From Synechococcus sp. CBW1107 (GTDB lineage: Bacteria > Cyanobacteriota > Cyanobacteriia > PCC-6307 > Cyanobiaceae), in NCBI RefSeq assembly GCF_015841355.1, contig NZ_CP064908.1, positions 1,178,001-1,242,000 on the forward strand: a DNA stretch of 64,000 nt. The letters are read 5' to 3'. The first letter of the stretch is position 1, and each line of letters starts with the position of its first letter. This document shows positions 31,681 to 41,128 of the stretch, piece by piece. The notes below the pieces were generated by a model. The model was not told where the DNA came from. It made no database searches and saw only the letters and a program-made list of their open reading frames with translations. A program made the position numbers and the translations under genes.

Positions 31681-32552
31681 CGCTGGACCAACTGGAGAAA
31701 ATTCTCGAGAGCCTGAACCGGGCCAGGGGGCCAGCGTCGGATCTCCAGCAACCATTCTGGCTGGCGGTAGCGGGGATCCAGTCCCGAGGCCGCCGCCCAG
31801 TTGCTTTCCGCTTCACCGACGGCGCCCCGTTGCCAGAGCAGAGCCGTCAGGGCCGCCCGTGCGTCAGCGAACAGGGGGTAGCGGCGCACCAGCTTGCGCA
31901 GGTCCCGCTCCGCCTCGGCGGGCTCCCCGAGCTGAAAGGCGGCCAGGGCTGCGCTCGAGCGGGCCATGGCAAAGCCCGGCCGGGCCGCCGCCGCCGCCTC
32001 GAAGCAGTCTCTGGCCTGATCCCAATGGCCAAGGGAACCCTGCACATTGCCGAGGTTGTAGAGAGCTGACGCCTCGTCAGGATCCCGCTCGAGAATCCAG
32101 TGGTAATCGGCGGCGGCCCGGTCCCACTGGCCCAGGGCCTCTTCGGCGGTGCCGCGGTTGAGGTGGGGATCGGGGTTGAGGGGATCGAGCGCCATCGCCC
32201 GCTCCTGATCCGCGATCGCCTGCTCGGCCCGCCCCAGAGCCAGCTGCACATTGCCATGGTTGCTCCAGGCGGCGGCATCGTCGGGAGCCTGCTCGAGCAC
32301 CTGATCCCAGAGGGGCAGGGCATCACCGAAGCGGCCCTCGCGGCTGGCCGCGAGGGCCTTCTCGAACAACTGCGGCAACGGCTGGGAGCGCTGCGGCGTT
32401 GCAGGCGGCGCCGGTGCAGCGGGGCTGGCCCAGAGCGGTCCTGGAGCCGGCAGCAGCAGAGCCAGCCCCAGGCCGGCCGCCAGCAGGGCCCTGCCCATGG
32501 CCCGCAGGCCTGTCACGGTCCTGAGCAGGAGCTGCCGACACCAGCCAGCCAT
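31677..32552 (-). CDS. TPR-repeat protein with N-terminal signal or anchor
   Basis: 291 residues. A basic N-terminus is followed by a hydrophobic stretch (ALLAAGLGLALLLPAPGPLWA) ending in an Ala-x-Ala-like region, so it is probably exported or anchored. At least four TPR units follow (AAWSNHGNVQLALGRAEQAI, DPHLNRGTAEEALGQWDRAA, ASALYNLGNVQGSLGHWDQA). A scaffold role in the periplasm or at the membrane is likely. Its start overlaps the ruvB stop by one base (TGATG), and its stop overlaps the hydrolase start. Confidence 0.85.
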   Translation of the reverse strand: MAGWCRQLLLRTVTGLRAMGRALLAAGLGLALLLPAPGPLWASPAAPAPPATPQRSQPLPQLFEKALAASREGRFGDALPLWDQVLEQAPDDAAAWSNHGNVQLALGRAEQAIADQERAMALDPLNPDPHLNRGTAEEALGQWDRAAADYHWILERDPDEASALYNLGNVQGSLGHWDQARDCFEAAAAARPGFAMARSSAALAAFQLGEPAEAERDLRKLVRRYPLFADARAALTALLWQRGAVGEAESNWAAASGLDPRYRQPEWLLEIRRWPPGPVQALENFLQLVQR

Positions 32553-33631
32553 CAGGCGGCCTCCGGCCAGCCCAGATGGCGCCGAGCCGCCTCGGTGGCC
32601 ACGCGCCCCCGGGGGGTGCGTTGCAGGAAGCCGAGCTGGAGCAGAAACGGCTCCACAACGGTTTCCAGGGTGATCGGGTCTTCGCCGAGACCGGCGGCCA
32701 GGGTGTCGAGGCCGACGGGACCACCGCCATAGCCACTGAGCAGCAACTCCAGAAGACGGCGATCGCTGGCATCGAGGCCGCGGGCATCCACCCGGTGCAG
32801 GCTGAGGGCCTCGGCCACCAGGGCCGGCCCGATGCGCGCTTCCCCCTGAACACTGGCCACATCGCGCACCCGCCGCAGCAGGCGGTTGGCGATCCTGGGC
32901 GTGCCGCGGCAGCGGCGGGCCACCTCGATGGCCGCCTCGGCCTCCAGCACCAGACCGATCAGCCCGGCGGCCCGCTCGACGATCGCCCGCAGGTCCTCGA
33001 CGGTGTAGAACTCCAGCCGCTGGATCAGCCCGAAGCGGTCGCGCAGCGGTGAACTGAGGGCACCGGCCCGCGTGGTGGCGCCCACCAGGGTGAAGGGGGC
33101 GAGCGGCACCGCCCGGGTGCGGGCCGTGGTGCCCCTGCCCACGGTGAGATCGAGGCGGAAGTCCTCCATCGCCGGATAGAGCAGTTCCTCGGCCACACGG
33201 TTCAGCCGGTGAATCTCATCGATGAACAGCACCTCGTTCGGGCGCAGGTTCACCAGCAGACCGATGATGTCGCGCGGGCGCTCCAGGGCCGGTGCGCTGG
33301 TGATGCGGCAGCGCACCCCCAGTTCCTCGGCCAGCACCAGGGCCATGGTGGTCTTGCCCAGGCCGGGGGGGCCGTAGAGCAACACGTGATCGAGGGCTTC
33401 GGCCCGCTGGCGCGTGGCCTCCACGGCGATGCCCAGCACCTGCTTGAGCTCGCTCTGGCCGATGTAATCACTCAGGCGGCGCGGCCGCAGCCCGTCCTCC
33501 CGGTTGGGCAGTGGGGCTTCCTCTTCGGCCGTCAGCGGATCCTGGCTGGGACCGGTTGACCGCTGGCGCGGATCCAGCAGCCGTGGGGGCGGCTGGGCGC
33601 CGGATCCGGCTGCGGAGGAGACAATCGCCAT
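32552..33631 (-). CDS. ruvB: Holliday junction branch-migration helicase RuvB
   Basis: 359 residues. AAA+ motor: [16 protein letters not shown], Walker [13 protein letters not shown], Walker [13 protein letters not shown], sensor and arginine-finger region [15 protein letters not shown], and the C-terminal winged helix ending [20 protein letters not shown]. With RuvA it drives branch migration during recombination. An N-terminal extension of about 45 residues rich in Pro/Arg precedes the core, as is common in this lineage. It heads an overlapping four-gene run and is divergent from smpB. Confidence 0.97.
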   Translation of the reverse strand: MAIVSSAAGSGAQPPPRLLDPRQRSTGPSQDPLTAEEEAPLPNREDGLRPRRLSDYIGQSELKQVLGIAVEATRQRAEALDHVLLYGPPGLGKTTMALVLAEELGVRCRITSAPALERPRDIIGLLVNLRPNEVLFIDEIHRLNRVAEELLYPAMEDFRLDLTVGRGTTARTRAVPLAPFTLVGATTRAGALSSPLRDRFGLIQRLEFYTVEDLRAIVERAAGLIGLVLEAEAAIEVARRCRGTPRIANRLLRRVRDVASVQGEARIGPALVAEALSLHRVDARGLDASDRRLLELLLSGYGGGPVGLDTLAAGLGEDPITLETVVEPFLLQLGFLQRTPRGRVATEAARRHLGWPEAA

Positions 33632-33690
33632 GGCCCCGAGAGTAGGCAGGCCAGGCCGTGGATAGGGTCAGCTCAGCAGAGGGGAGGTCG

Positions 33691-34188
33691 ATGGCCAAAG
33701 GCGCGGGCAAGAAAGCGGCCAGGGCGGCACGGGATGCCTCCAACCGGTTGCTGGCCGACAACCGCTTCGCACGTCATCAATACGAGATCCTCGAAACGCT
33801 GGAAACCGGCATCGAGCTGGTGGGCACCGAAGTGAAGTCGATCCGGGCAGGCAAGGCCAACCTGCGCGACGGCTTCGCCCTGATCCGCCATGGTGAACTG
33901 CAGCTGCACAACGTGCACATCTCGCCCCACAGCCACGCGGGCGCCTATTTCAACCACGAGCCTCTGCGCACCCGCAAGCTGCTGGCCCACCGCCGCGAGA
34001 TCGACAAACTGCGGGTGGCTCTCGACCAGAAGGGCCTCACCCTGGTGCCCCTGAACCTGCACCTCAAGGGCTCCTGGATCAAGCTCACCCTGGGGCTGGC
34101 CAAGGGCCGCAAGCTGCACGACAAACGTCAGGAGGAGCGCCGCAAGGATGCCGACCGGGAGGTGCGCTCCGCCCTGGCCCGCCTCTAG
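33691..34188 (+). CDS. smpB: SsrA-binding protein SmpB
   Basis: 165 residues, full length. The OB-fold core contains [40 protein letters not shown] and [10 protein letters not shown], followed by a basic C-terminal tail ([20 protein letters not shown]). It delivers tmRNA to stalled ribosomes. The ATG at 33691 sits behind a strong GGGGAGG ribosome site; the open frame upstream is not needed. It is followed closely by kdsD. I do not see the tmRNA gene in this window. Confidence 0.97.
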   Translation: MAKGAGKKAARAARDASNRLLADNRFARHQYEILETLETGIELVGTEVKSIRAGKANLRDGFALIRHGELQLHNVHISPHSHAGAYFNHEPLRTRKLLAHRREIDKLRVALDQKGLTLVPLNLHLKGSWIKLTLGLAKGRKLHDKRQEERRKDADREVRSALARL

Positions 34189-34220
34189 CCATACAGTCCC
34201 AGCAGTTGCGGGGCACTGGG

Positions 34221-35219
34221 ATGTCGGCACTGACGCGCTGTCTTCAGGAAGAAGCGGCCGCCATCGCCGCCGCCTCCGGGCGTCTCGATGCCGGGCAGGT
34301 GGACGCGGCCCTGGTGCTGCTCGACCGCTGCGCCGACCAGCGCGCCAAGCTGGTGATCACCGGGGTGGGCAAGAGCGGCATCGTGGCGCGCAAGATCGCC
34401 GCCACCTTCTCCTCGATCGGGCTGATGGCCCTCTACCTCAACCCCCTCGACGCTCTGCACGGGGATCTCGGGGTGGTGGCCCCCGAGGATGTGGTTCTGC
34501 TGCTCTCCAACAGCGGCGAGACCCAGGAGCTCCTGGAGATCCTCCCCCACCTGCGCCGCCGCGGCACCGGCCGCATCGCCTTGGTGGGCCGGGTGGCCTC
34601 CAGCCTGGCCCGGGGCTGTGAGGTGGTGCTGGACGGCTCCGTCGACCGGGAAGTGTGCCCCCTCAACCTGGCGCCCACCGCCAGCACCGCAGTGGCGATG
34701 GCGATCGGCGATGCCCTGGCGGCGGTGTGGATGGAGCGACGAGGGATCTCACCGGCGGATTTCGCCCTGAACCATCCCGCCGGAGCCCTGGGCAAGCAGC
34801 TCACCCTCACGGTGGGGGATCTGATGGTGCCCACCGCCCGGCTCCATCCCCTCGAGGAGTGCGCGAGCCTCAGCGAGGTGATCGCCGGGCTCACCGGCGG
34901 TGGGGTGGGGGCCTGCTGGGTGCGCCGGGCCGACAACGACTGCCTGCTGGCCGGGCTGATCACTGACGGCGACCTGCGCCGGGCCCTGGAGCAGCATGCG
35001 CCCACCACATGGGGTGAGCTGCGGGCCACCGATCTGATGACCGTCGATCCGATCACCGTGGCGGCCGACCTGCTGGCGGTGGAGGCCCTGGAGCGGATGG
35101 AGCGCAACCGTCGCAAGCCGATCGGTGTGCTGCCGGTGCTGGGTGAGGGGGGGCCGATGCTGGGGCTGCTGCGGCTTCACGATCTGGTGCAGGCGGGCCT
35201 GACCCCTTCCGCCGGTTGA
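34221..35219 (+). CDS. kdsD: D-arabinose 5-phosphate isomerase
   Basis: 332 residues. An N-terminal SIS domain (ITGVGKSGIVARKIAATFSS, LLLSNSGETQELLEI, APTASTAVAMAIGDALA) is followed by two CBS domains (VGDLMVPTARLHPLEEC and ATDLMTVDPITVAADL). It converts ribulose-5-phosphate to arabinose-5-phosphate, the first committed step to Kdo. The neighbouring convergent gene encodes CMP-Kdo synthetase, which supports the call over a general sugar isomerase. The ATG at 34221 is chosen; an upstream TTG is less likely. Confidence 0.9.
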   Translation: MSALTRCLQEEAAAIAAASGRLDAGQVDAALVLLDRCADQRAKLVITGVGKSGIVARKIAATFSSIGLMALYLNPLDALHGDLGVVAPEDVVLLLSNSGETQELLEILPHLRRRGTGRIALVGRVASSLARGCEVVLDGSVDREVCPLNLAPTASTAVAMAIGDALAAVWMERRGISPADFALNHPAGALGKQLTLTVGDLMVPTARLHPLEECASLSEVIAGLTGGGVGACWVRRADNDCLLAGLITDGDLRRALEQHAPTTWGELRATDLMTVDPITVAADLLAVEALERMERNRRKPIGVLPVLGEGGPMLGLLRLHDLVQAGLTPSAG

Positions 35220-35223
35220 GCGC

Positions 35224-36066
35224 TCAGGCGGGGGCGTCCGCCGCGATGGCGCGGGCCTGCTCCAGCTGCTCGGCGGTGTCCACCGAGAGGAAATCGCCTT
35301 CCACGGGGAAGGTCCCCACCGGGATGCCGGCCTCGATCAGCCGCAGCTGCTCGAGCTTTTCGATCTGCTCCAGCGGCGAGGCGGGCAGACCACTCCAGCG
35401 CGCCAGCACATCGGCCCGGTAGCCATAGATCCCCACATGACCCCAGTAGGGCGCGTGCTCGGACCAGTCGGCGGGCTCGACGCCGCGCACGTGGGGCAGG
35501 GCCGACCGGGAGAAGTAGAGGGCGCGGCCGTCCGCCGCCAGCAGCGTCTTGACCACATTCGGGTTGTGCACCTTCTCCGCCCCCATCCGGTACACCGGGG
35601 TGAGCACGGAAGGGGCCGGCATGGTGCTGGCAAAGGCCTCAGCCATGGCATCGATCACGGCCGGATCGATGAACGGCTGATCCCCCTGGACGTTGATGAT
35701 GACCGTGCGGGCGGGATCCAACGGGGCAGCGCCCGGTCCGGCGACGGCGACGGCGGCCTGGGCCATGAGCGCGTCCACCACGGAAGCGAGCCGGTCGCTG
35801 CCGGAGCTGCAGGAGGCCGCCGTCATCAGCACGGGGAAGCCCCAGGCGTCCGCTTCCCGGCGCAGCAGGTCGCTGTCGGTGCAGAGCACCACCGCTGCAG
35901 CCCGCCGCGAACTCCGGCAGCACTCCAGAACCCGCCGCAGCATCGGCTGTCCGCCGATGTCGGCCATCACCTTGTTGGGCAGACGGGACGACTCGAGCCG
36001 GGCGGGCACCGCCACCAGGGAGGTCCAGGGGGCCGCTGCCTCCTGCTGCAGGTCCGCCTCGTTCAC
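35224..36066 (-). CDS. kdsB: CMP-Kdo synthetase (3-deoxy-manno-octulosonate cytidylyltransferase)
   Basis: 280 residues. Nucleotidyltransferase fold with LVAVPARLESSRLPNKVMAD, CTDSDLLRREA, SGSDRLASV, VINVQGDQPFIDP and YWGHVGIYGYR, all standard KdsB motifs. It activates Kdo with CTP for transfer to lipid A or a capsule. The start is a GTG at 36066. A loop insert with AVAVAGPGAAPLDPAR makes it a little longer than the usual 250 residues. It is convergent with kdsD with a 4-bp gap; kdsA is not in the window. Confidence 0.93.
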   Translation of the reverse strand: MNEADLQQEAAAPWTSLVAVPARLESSRLPNKVMADIGGQPMLRRVLECCRSSRRAAAVVLCTDSDLLRREADAWGFPVLMTAASCSSGSDRLASVVDALMAQAAVAVAGPGAAPLDPARTVIINVQGDQPFIDPAVIDAMAEAFASTMPAPSVLTPVYRMGAEKVHNPNVVKTLLAADGRALYFSRSALPHVRGVEPADWSEHAPYWGHVGIYGYRADVLARWSGLPASPLEQIEKLEQLRLIEAGIPVGTFPVEGDFLSVDTAEQLEQARAIAADAPA

Positions 36067-36093
36067 CGCTGGTGCCGGCCGCTGATGCGGAGC

Positions 36094-36603
36094 CTATCGC
36101 CAGGCCGCCGTGAGCTCCCGGGCCTGGTGCACCAGCTGCTCCACCTGCCAAGTCGGCGCTGCGGCCCGCTCGCCCGAGGCCACGGACCGGTAGAGATCGG
36201 CCACCCTCCAGGCTTCGCTGGCGGGGTCCTCGCCATGGCGCGGAATCAGGTGCACATGCAGATGTCGGGCCCCTTCCCCGAAGGCGATGGCGTACACCCT
36301 CCCGCAGCCGGTGAGGATGCGCACCAGAGCGCTGCAGCGCTGCAGCATCGGACCGAAGGCCACGGCCTCGTCCGGCTGGAAGTCGATCGGGCCACCGAGA
36401 TGGCGGCGGGCATCCAGCAGCAACCAGCCCGCCAGGGGGGCCGGCCGGGGGTGATGGCGCAGCAGCCAGGGCCCGAGGCGAAGGATTTCGTCGCGGGCCA
36501 GCGCCTCCTCATCGCCATGAAGGCGACAGATCCCGCAGGGGGCCTGGCCGCTTGGCGGACCGGAGCCCTCCTGCGAAGCTGCGCTCAGCTGCGGATCGCT
36601 CAT
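36094..36603 (-). CDS. HIT-family nucleotide-binding protein
   Basis: 169 residues. The histidine triad HLHVHLIPRHG is near residue 115, and CGICRLHGDEE near the N-terminus may bind a metal. HIT proteins hydrolyse or transfer nucleoside phosphates such as Ap4A or AMP-amidates; the exact substrate is unknown. The start ATG at 36603 is in the 22-bp gap to the divergent glycosyltransferase gene. The much longer open frame upstream on this strand is the antisense of that gene and is not real. Confidence 0.85.
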   Translation of the reverse strand: MSDPQLSAASQEGSGPPSGQAPCGICRLHGDEEALARDEILRLGPWLLRHHPRPAPLAGWLLLDARRHLGGPIDFQPDEAVAFGPMLQRCSALVRILTGCGRVYAIAFGEGARHLHVHLIPRHGEDPASEAWRVADLYRSVASGERAAAPTWQVEQLVHQARELTAAWR

Positions 36604-36625
36604 CACTGCCGTTCCTCCCGGTTCC

Positions 36626-37525
36626 GTGCCCGTGGTGCTCAGCGTGGCGTACCACAGCCTCGAGGCCCTACAGCAGCTGGGGGCCGATCTGGCCCGCCAG
36701 AGCCTGCACCCCTTCCGCTGGCTGGTGGTGGACAACAGCCCGGAGTCGGCACCGCTGCGGGCCAGCGACCTCAGCGGCGGCGGCGGCCTCCCGCTGGATC
36801 TGGTGGCGGGTCGTGAAGGGGATGGCTTCGGGGCGGGCTGCAACCGGGGCTTCGAGCACCTTTCCCGCCAGGGCTGGGGGGGCTGGATCTGGCTGCTCAA
36901 TCCCGACACCGCCCTGCCAGCCGGAGATGAACTGGAACGACTGAGCCTGGCCCTGGCACAGCTGCCGCCGCGAGCCCTGCTGGGCACCGCCGTGCGCAGC
37001 GGAAGTGGCGAGCTCGAGCCCAGCGGTGGCTGGATCGATCCCGGCCTCGACTTCCGTCGCCGCCGGGTGGGTGAGGCCGTCGCTGCCGGCCAAGGCGGCG
37101 GCACCGTGCAGCTCGACTGGCTGAGCGGCTGCAGCCTGGTGATCCGGCCAAGCGCCCACATCCCATCGGCCCGCTTCGATCCGGCCTTCCCCCTCTATTA
37201 CGAGGACATGGACCTCTGCCTGCGGCTGTCGGCGACTGGCGCCCCGGTGCTGTGGTGGCCCGCGCTGGCGGTGACCCACCAGCGCGGCGCGGGCAGCCAC
37301 ACCCCCAGCGAGCGGCGCCAGCGGCTCTCAACGCTGAGCTACCTGCGCTTCCTGCGCCGCCACAGGCCCGGCTGGGTACTCGCCCTGCGCAGCCTGCGGT
37401 TGCTGGTCATGACGCTGCTGCGGCTGCCGAGGCGGCCGAAACGCAGCTGGGCGACGCTGGTGGCGATGGTGGAAGCCATGGCTTCCTTCCCCAGCCACGA
37501 TGCGGTGGAGTCCCCAGGGCGATGA
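36626..37525 (+). CDS. GT2 family glycosyltransferase (rhamnosyltransferase-like)
   Basis: 299 residues. The GT-A fold includes FRWLVVDNSP, GFGAGCNRGFEHL, the DxD-type WLLNPDTALP and the acceptor motif YYEDMDLCLRLSATG, all found in rhamnosyl- and other GT2 transferases of surface glycans. The start is GTG 36626 (MPVVLSVAYHS); no ATG fits. Its stop overlaps the next glycosyltransferase start as ATGA. Cytoplasmic or membrane-associated; donor and acceptor are unknown. Confidence 0.88.
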   Translation: MPVVLSVAYHSLEALQQLGADLARQSLHPFRWLVVDNSPESAPLRASDLSGGGGLPLDLVAGREGDGFGAGCNRGFEHLSRQGWGGWIWLLNPDTALPAGDELERLSLALAQLPPRALLGTAVRSGSGELEPSGGWIDPGLDFRRRRVGEAVAAGQGGGTVQLDWLSGCSLVIRPSAHIPSARFDPAFPLYYEDMDLCLRLSATGAPVLWWPALAVTHQRGAGSHTPSERRQRLSTLSYLRFLRRHRPGWVLALRSLRLLVMTLLRLPRRPKRSWATLVAMVEAMASFPSHDAVESPGR

Positions 37526-38598
37526 CTGCGGCGATCCCCCTGGCCCTGTTCAACGGCAGTTATCTCGGCGTCCGGCCCACCGGCATCGGTGTGGTGGCCA
37601 GGGAGCTGGCGGCGGCCCTGGATCCGGCCCTCGTGCCGCTGCTGGATCCCTGCGGCGGTGACCGGCCCGGCAGCCTGGCCATCCCCGCCAACCTCTCGCC
37701 CGAGCACGGCCGCGCCGGCCACCTGCGCCGGCTGCTCTGGACCCAGCGGGAGCTCCCGAAACTGCTCCGCCGCAGCGGGGCGCCGCTGCTGCTCTCGCCC
37801 CTGCCGGAAGCCCCCCTGGGGCGGGGGGTGCGCTCCGTGGTGCTCGCCCATGACCTGCTGCCCCTGCGCTATCCGCAGCTCACCCCACTGCTGGCGTACC
37901 ACCTGGCCTATGTGCCCCTGGTGCTGCACAGGGCGGTCCGGGTGCTCTGCAACTCCGAAGCCACCGCCCGGGAGGTGCACCAGCGACTGGGGGTTCCCGC
38001 CAAACGGCTGGTGCCGATCCGGCTGGGATTCAGCCCGGGCCTGCTGCGGCCCCTGGGGCTGGAACGGCAGCCGTTTTTTCTGGTGCTCGGCCGCCACGAC
38101 CCCCACAAGAACCTGGAGCGGGTGCTGCGGGCCTTCGCGGGGCTGCGCGACCGCGACCACCGTCTGGCCCTGGTGGGCCCCCAGGATCCCCGCTACACGC
38201 CACGCCTGCGGCGCCTGGCCAGCGAGCTGGGCATCGCCGGCCGCTGCGACTGGCACCACTGGGTGAGCGACCAGGAGCGGCTGAACTTGCTCAACCGCTG
38301 CCGCGGACTGGTGATGGCCAGCCTCTGGGAGGGTTTCGGGCTGCCGGCCCTGGAGGGGATGGCCTGCGGCGCCCCCGTGATCGCCGCTGAGGCCGGGGCC
38401 CTGCCGGAGGTGGTGGGGGAGGCTGCCCTGCGGGTGGATCCACGCTCGGTCGCAGCAATCTGCGCGGCCATGGACGAGCTGATTCACTCCACCTGGCTAG
38501 AGAAAAAACTGTCGGACGTCGGACCGATCAGGGCGCAACGTTTCAGTTGGCAAGAAACTGGAGTACAGGTCGAAGCCGTGCTCCAGTCGTTGCTGTGA
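37522..38598 (+). CDS. GT4 family glycosyltransferase
   Basis: 358 residues from the ATG at 37522. GT-B fold: an N-terminal acceptor domain with NGSYLGVRPTGIGVVARELA, and a C-terminal donor domain with FFLVLGRHDPHKNLERVLRA and MASLWEGFGLPALEGMACGA, where the E-x7-E region binds the nucleotide sugar. It resembles mannosyltransferase-like GT4 enzymes. It is coupled to the upstream GT2 gene by ATGA, so the two probably add successive sugars. The last 35 codons look AT-richer and mark the edge of the next IS-scarred region. Confidence 0.9.
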   Translation: MTAAIPLALFNGSYLGVRPTGIGVVARELAAALDPALVPLLDPCGGDRPGSLAIPANLSPEHGRAGHLRRLLWTQRELPKLLRRSGAPLLLSPLPEAPLGRGVRSVVLAHDLLPLRYPQLTPLLAYHLAYVPLVLHRAVRVLCNSEATAREVHQRLGVPAKRLVPIRLGFSPGLLRPLGLERQPFFLVLGRHDPHKNLERVLRAFAGLRDRDHRLALVGPQDPRYTPRLRRLASELGIAGRCDWHHWVSDQERLNLLNRCRGLVMASLWEGFGLPALEGMACGAPVIAAEAGALPEVVGEAALRVDPRSVAAICAAMDELIHSTWLEKKLSDVGPIRAQRFSWQETGVQVEAVLQSLL

Positions 38599-38797
38599 AG
38601 ACATAAATCCTGCAAGGCAACTGTGGCAATCACAAGGTCAATTCAGGGACCATCACCTCGACCCAATAACCGGGTTGATTCGAAGTGTTTCATCGTAACA
38701 ATCGCCTAAACTCACAGCTTTTTGACTTGGATCCCAGAAACTGAACCAGCCCCTAGAAGAGCTTCCCTACCCGCGAGACCTGACCAGGAGAAGCCCC

Positions 38798-39135
38798 ATG
38801 AAACGCAAACGCCACACACCCGAGCAGATCATCCGCAAGCTGCGCACCGCCGAGGAGCTGCTCAATCAGGGCCAGACTGTTGCCGAGATCCTCAGAACTT
38901 TGGAGGTGTCCGCACCCACGTATCACCACTGGCAGCAGCTGTACCGATGAATAATGGTCCTGAGTTCATCGCCTATGCACTGCAGAAGTGGTGCACAGGA
39001 AAAGGAAAAGGTATTGGCATTGCAGCATCTGATCGAGTACAACACGTACAGATCACATTGGTCACTCCACAGGCGTACGCCCATGGAAATCATCCAGCAA
39101 TGGAGCGCTGAAATTCGTCACTACCCCCCCATGGA
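38798..39135 (+). pseudogene. Deleted IS3-family transposase remnant
   Basis: A 50-codon orfA start, MKRKRHTPEQIIRKLRTAEE then LEVSAPTYHHWQQLYR, ends in a stop at 38950. It is followed at once by a piece of the orfB catalytic domain, NNGPEFIAYALQKW, and HWSLHRRTPMEIIQQW. The whole middle of the element is missing. The 38599-38797 and 39136-39338 flanks carry no gene that I can support. Confidence 0.8.
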
Positions 39136-39338
39136 GCGGTAGCCGTTGAGGGTGGATGGCCTGCTGATGAAAGTGACCCAGCCCCGATCAATCGTTCTAT
39201 GATCATTTTTACATAAAGCCCCTGCACACTTGCAGCCGCTGCTGAAGCAGCTTCCTGTCCTGCGAGGATCCCATTCCAAGAGCTGGCCCCTTCCGCTCTC
39301 TGAAGGTCCGGAGCTCCTGCCAGGAGCTTCTCCGCCCG

Positions 39339-39839
39339 ATGACCACTGCGATGATTCCCGTGCTGTGTCGATGGCTTCTGTCAGTGACGACCCTTCTATT
39401 GCTTTCCGGTTGCGGAGGGAGGCAACAGTTGGCACCACGGGAACTTGCCCTACGCTTCACCATCGGAGCCAAGACCCCGGTCACCCACTACGACCTGATG
39501 GGAGAACGGCCAATTTCCTTCACGGTTGATGAAGAGACGCTCAGCTGCCGGGGCAATGCAGGCTTCTCCCAATTTGTGCCGGAGGCACCAGTTGAGATCC
39601 GTGATGAACGGGGAACCCTCATTGGCAAGGCGGAGCTGGGCCCGGGCAGAGTCACGCTGACCTCGCCGGATCAGGAGGGCAGGAATCGCTATCAAGCCTG
39701 CACGTTCGAGCAGAGAATTCCCCTCAATGGGCCGGCACGCATTTATAGCATTCGAATTTCGGGGGAGAGGTTCGTGCGCCGCGAACACATCTCGACGCTG
39801 CTGCGCACAAACGGGGAAATTCGCTACTTCACAGACTAA
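39339..39839 (+). CDS. Putative lipoprotein of unknown function
   Basis: 166 residues. The signal peptide RWLLSVTTLLLLSGC ends in a lipobox (LLSG-C, Cys25), so it is likely lipid-anchored after cleavage. The mature part is beta-rich with two further Cys residues (TLSCRGNAGF, YQACTFEQRI) that may pair. No family recognised. The start is ATG 39339, with an alternative ATG at 39351. Its 3' end overlaps the convergent O-antigen ligase-like gene by 4 bp. A perfect hairpin (39311-39327) covers the only good ribosome site. Confidence 0.7.
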   Translation: MTTAMIPVLCRWLLSVTTLLLLSGCGGRQQLAPRELALRFTIGAKTPVTHYDLMGERPISFTVDEETLSCRGNAGFSQFVPEAPVEIRDERGTLIGKAELGPGRVTLTSPDQEGRNRYQACTFEQRIPLNGPARIYSIRISGERFVRREHISTLLRTNGEIRYFTD

Positions 39840-41128
39840 GCCTCTTCCCGAACCAGAAGCGTGGAGCAGAAAGGAGCCGCAAGAAAAGTACCGAACAATA
39901 TCATTAATACTGGCACCTTTATCATACCCAGCTCCACCATGTTGAACAAGAAAAGATAGAATACAATAGCGCTGCCGCTGAATAGCAGCAAAAGGGATGG
40001 CGATCGATCCGCCTTGGACATGTTCTTGATCACACGCCACAGAATCCAGCTCATGGCCGGTAGCAGGAAAAGGGTTCCTACCAGACCAGTCTCGGCCCAG
40101 ATCTGCAAGATCAGATTATGGGCGTGGCTGAGGCTTCTGCCTACTGCCTCTGCCGGGCACATCCCCCTCATGACACTGCCGTATCCCACTCCATAGATGA
40201 AGCGGTTGTTACCAGTAAAGGGAAGGCCCAGGTAACAGGAATACACCCTGATCCGGCTGGCGTCATTCTCCAGGTTCTCCTCCCCGTACATCTGATAAAG
40301 CCCAGCGGACAGCATCGGATCAGGGGAAGACATAATCAGTACCGACAGCCCAACGGCAAGCGCCAAAAGGAGTAAGCCACCAGCGATTATGATTTTTTTA
40401 TGCCGTAAAAGAGGGTTACTGCTTCTCACCGCTTCCATCGGCCTGCGGCACCAGAGCAGCAGAGCGCTCAGCAAGAGCGCCACCAACAGCATCGCAATTC
40501 CGGCCCTGGAATCGGCCGCTCTTAACAACAGCAGACTGGCGCCCAGGGAACCAGTGAACAGCAACCTTGTCCACAAGTTTCGACTGGCCGCCAGGCTGGT
40601 TCCACCACAGAGCACCGCGAGACCTGCCAGCAGGGCTGTCTGGTTTTTGGTCAGTGCCAGAGCGTGATATTCGATCCCAAAACGGACAAAATCAAACACA
40701 ACCTGGAAGTTGCCGATGACACCGATCAGAATCCCCACGGCCACTGCCCCCATCGTGCGCAACCACCAGCCTCGCCTCTGGCCGTAGCCACAGAGAAAGG
40801 CCGCAACGATCAACACCATATCCATATGGGAGGAGGGAATCGTGCCCTCATCCAGCACCACTTGACGCACGTTGAGCATCAGCATCCCCAGGACAGCCAG
40901 GGACCAGGGTCGTGAGGATGCATGCCCCACTAGGACCAAAAACATCCACAACAATCCACAGGCGGAGCTTGGCTGCAGGTTCTCCGTGACGAACAGCAGA
41001 GCGATGGCCAGGCACAACAGGATGGCCTGACCTACTCCGGAGATCCCTCTCAGGCTTAGGGATGGCATACGGAGAAAATCTGAAACACCCTGCCGGCCGC
41101 CCGCACCGATCGAAGGGCGGGCCTTCAT
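39836..41128 (-). CDS. O-antigen ligase / Wzy-like membrane protein (paralogue 1)
   Basis: 430 residues, about ten to twelve hydrophobic segments. The large loop before the last helices holds SHAHNLILQIWAETGLVG, which fits the WaaL/Wzy motif H-[NSQ]-x9-G with His337, and an SR pair (ADSRAGI, Arg208) lies in an earlier loop. Such proteins polymerise or ligate lipid-linked glycans at the periplasmic face. It shares a signature with the paralogues at 55835 and 57150 (SCYLG...TGNNRFIYGVG). Its ATG overlaps the pcrA/uvrD stop (ATGA), so it is translated with the helicase. Confidence 0.85.
   Translation of the reverse strand: MKARPSIGAGGRQGVSDFLRMPSLSLRGISGVGQAILLCLAIALLFVTENLQPSSACGLLWMFLVLVGHASSRPWSLAVLGMLMLNVRQVVLDEGTIPSSHMDMVLIVAAFLCGYGQRRGWWLRTMGAVAVGILIGVIGNFQVVFDFVRFGIEYHALALTKNQTALLAGLAVLCGGTSLAASRNLWTRLLFTGSLGASLLLLRAADSRAGIAMLLVALLLSALLLWCRRPMEAVRSSNPLLRHKKIIIAGGLLLLALAVGLSVLIMSSPDPMLSAGLYQMYGEENLENDASRIRVYSCYLGLPFTGNNRFIYGVGYGSVMRGMCPAEAVGRSLSHAHNLILQIWAETGLVGTLFLLPAMSWILWRVIKNMSKADRSPSLLLLFSGSAIVFYLFLFNMVELGMIKVPVLMILFGTFLAAPFCSTLLVREEA

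Noticed and set aside
36605-37161. N-terminal extension of the HIT protein by about 186 codons
   Set aside because: This part is antisense to the divergent GT2 gene; the HIT fold is complete from the ATG at 36603.
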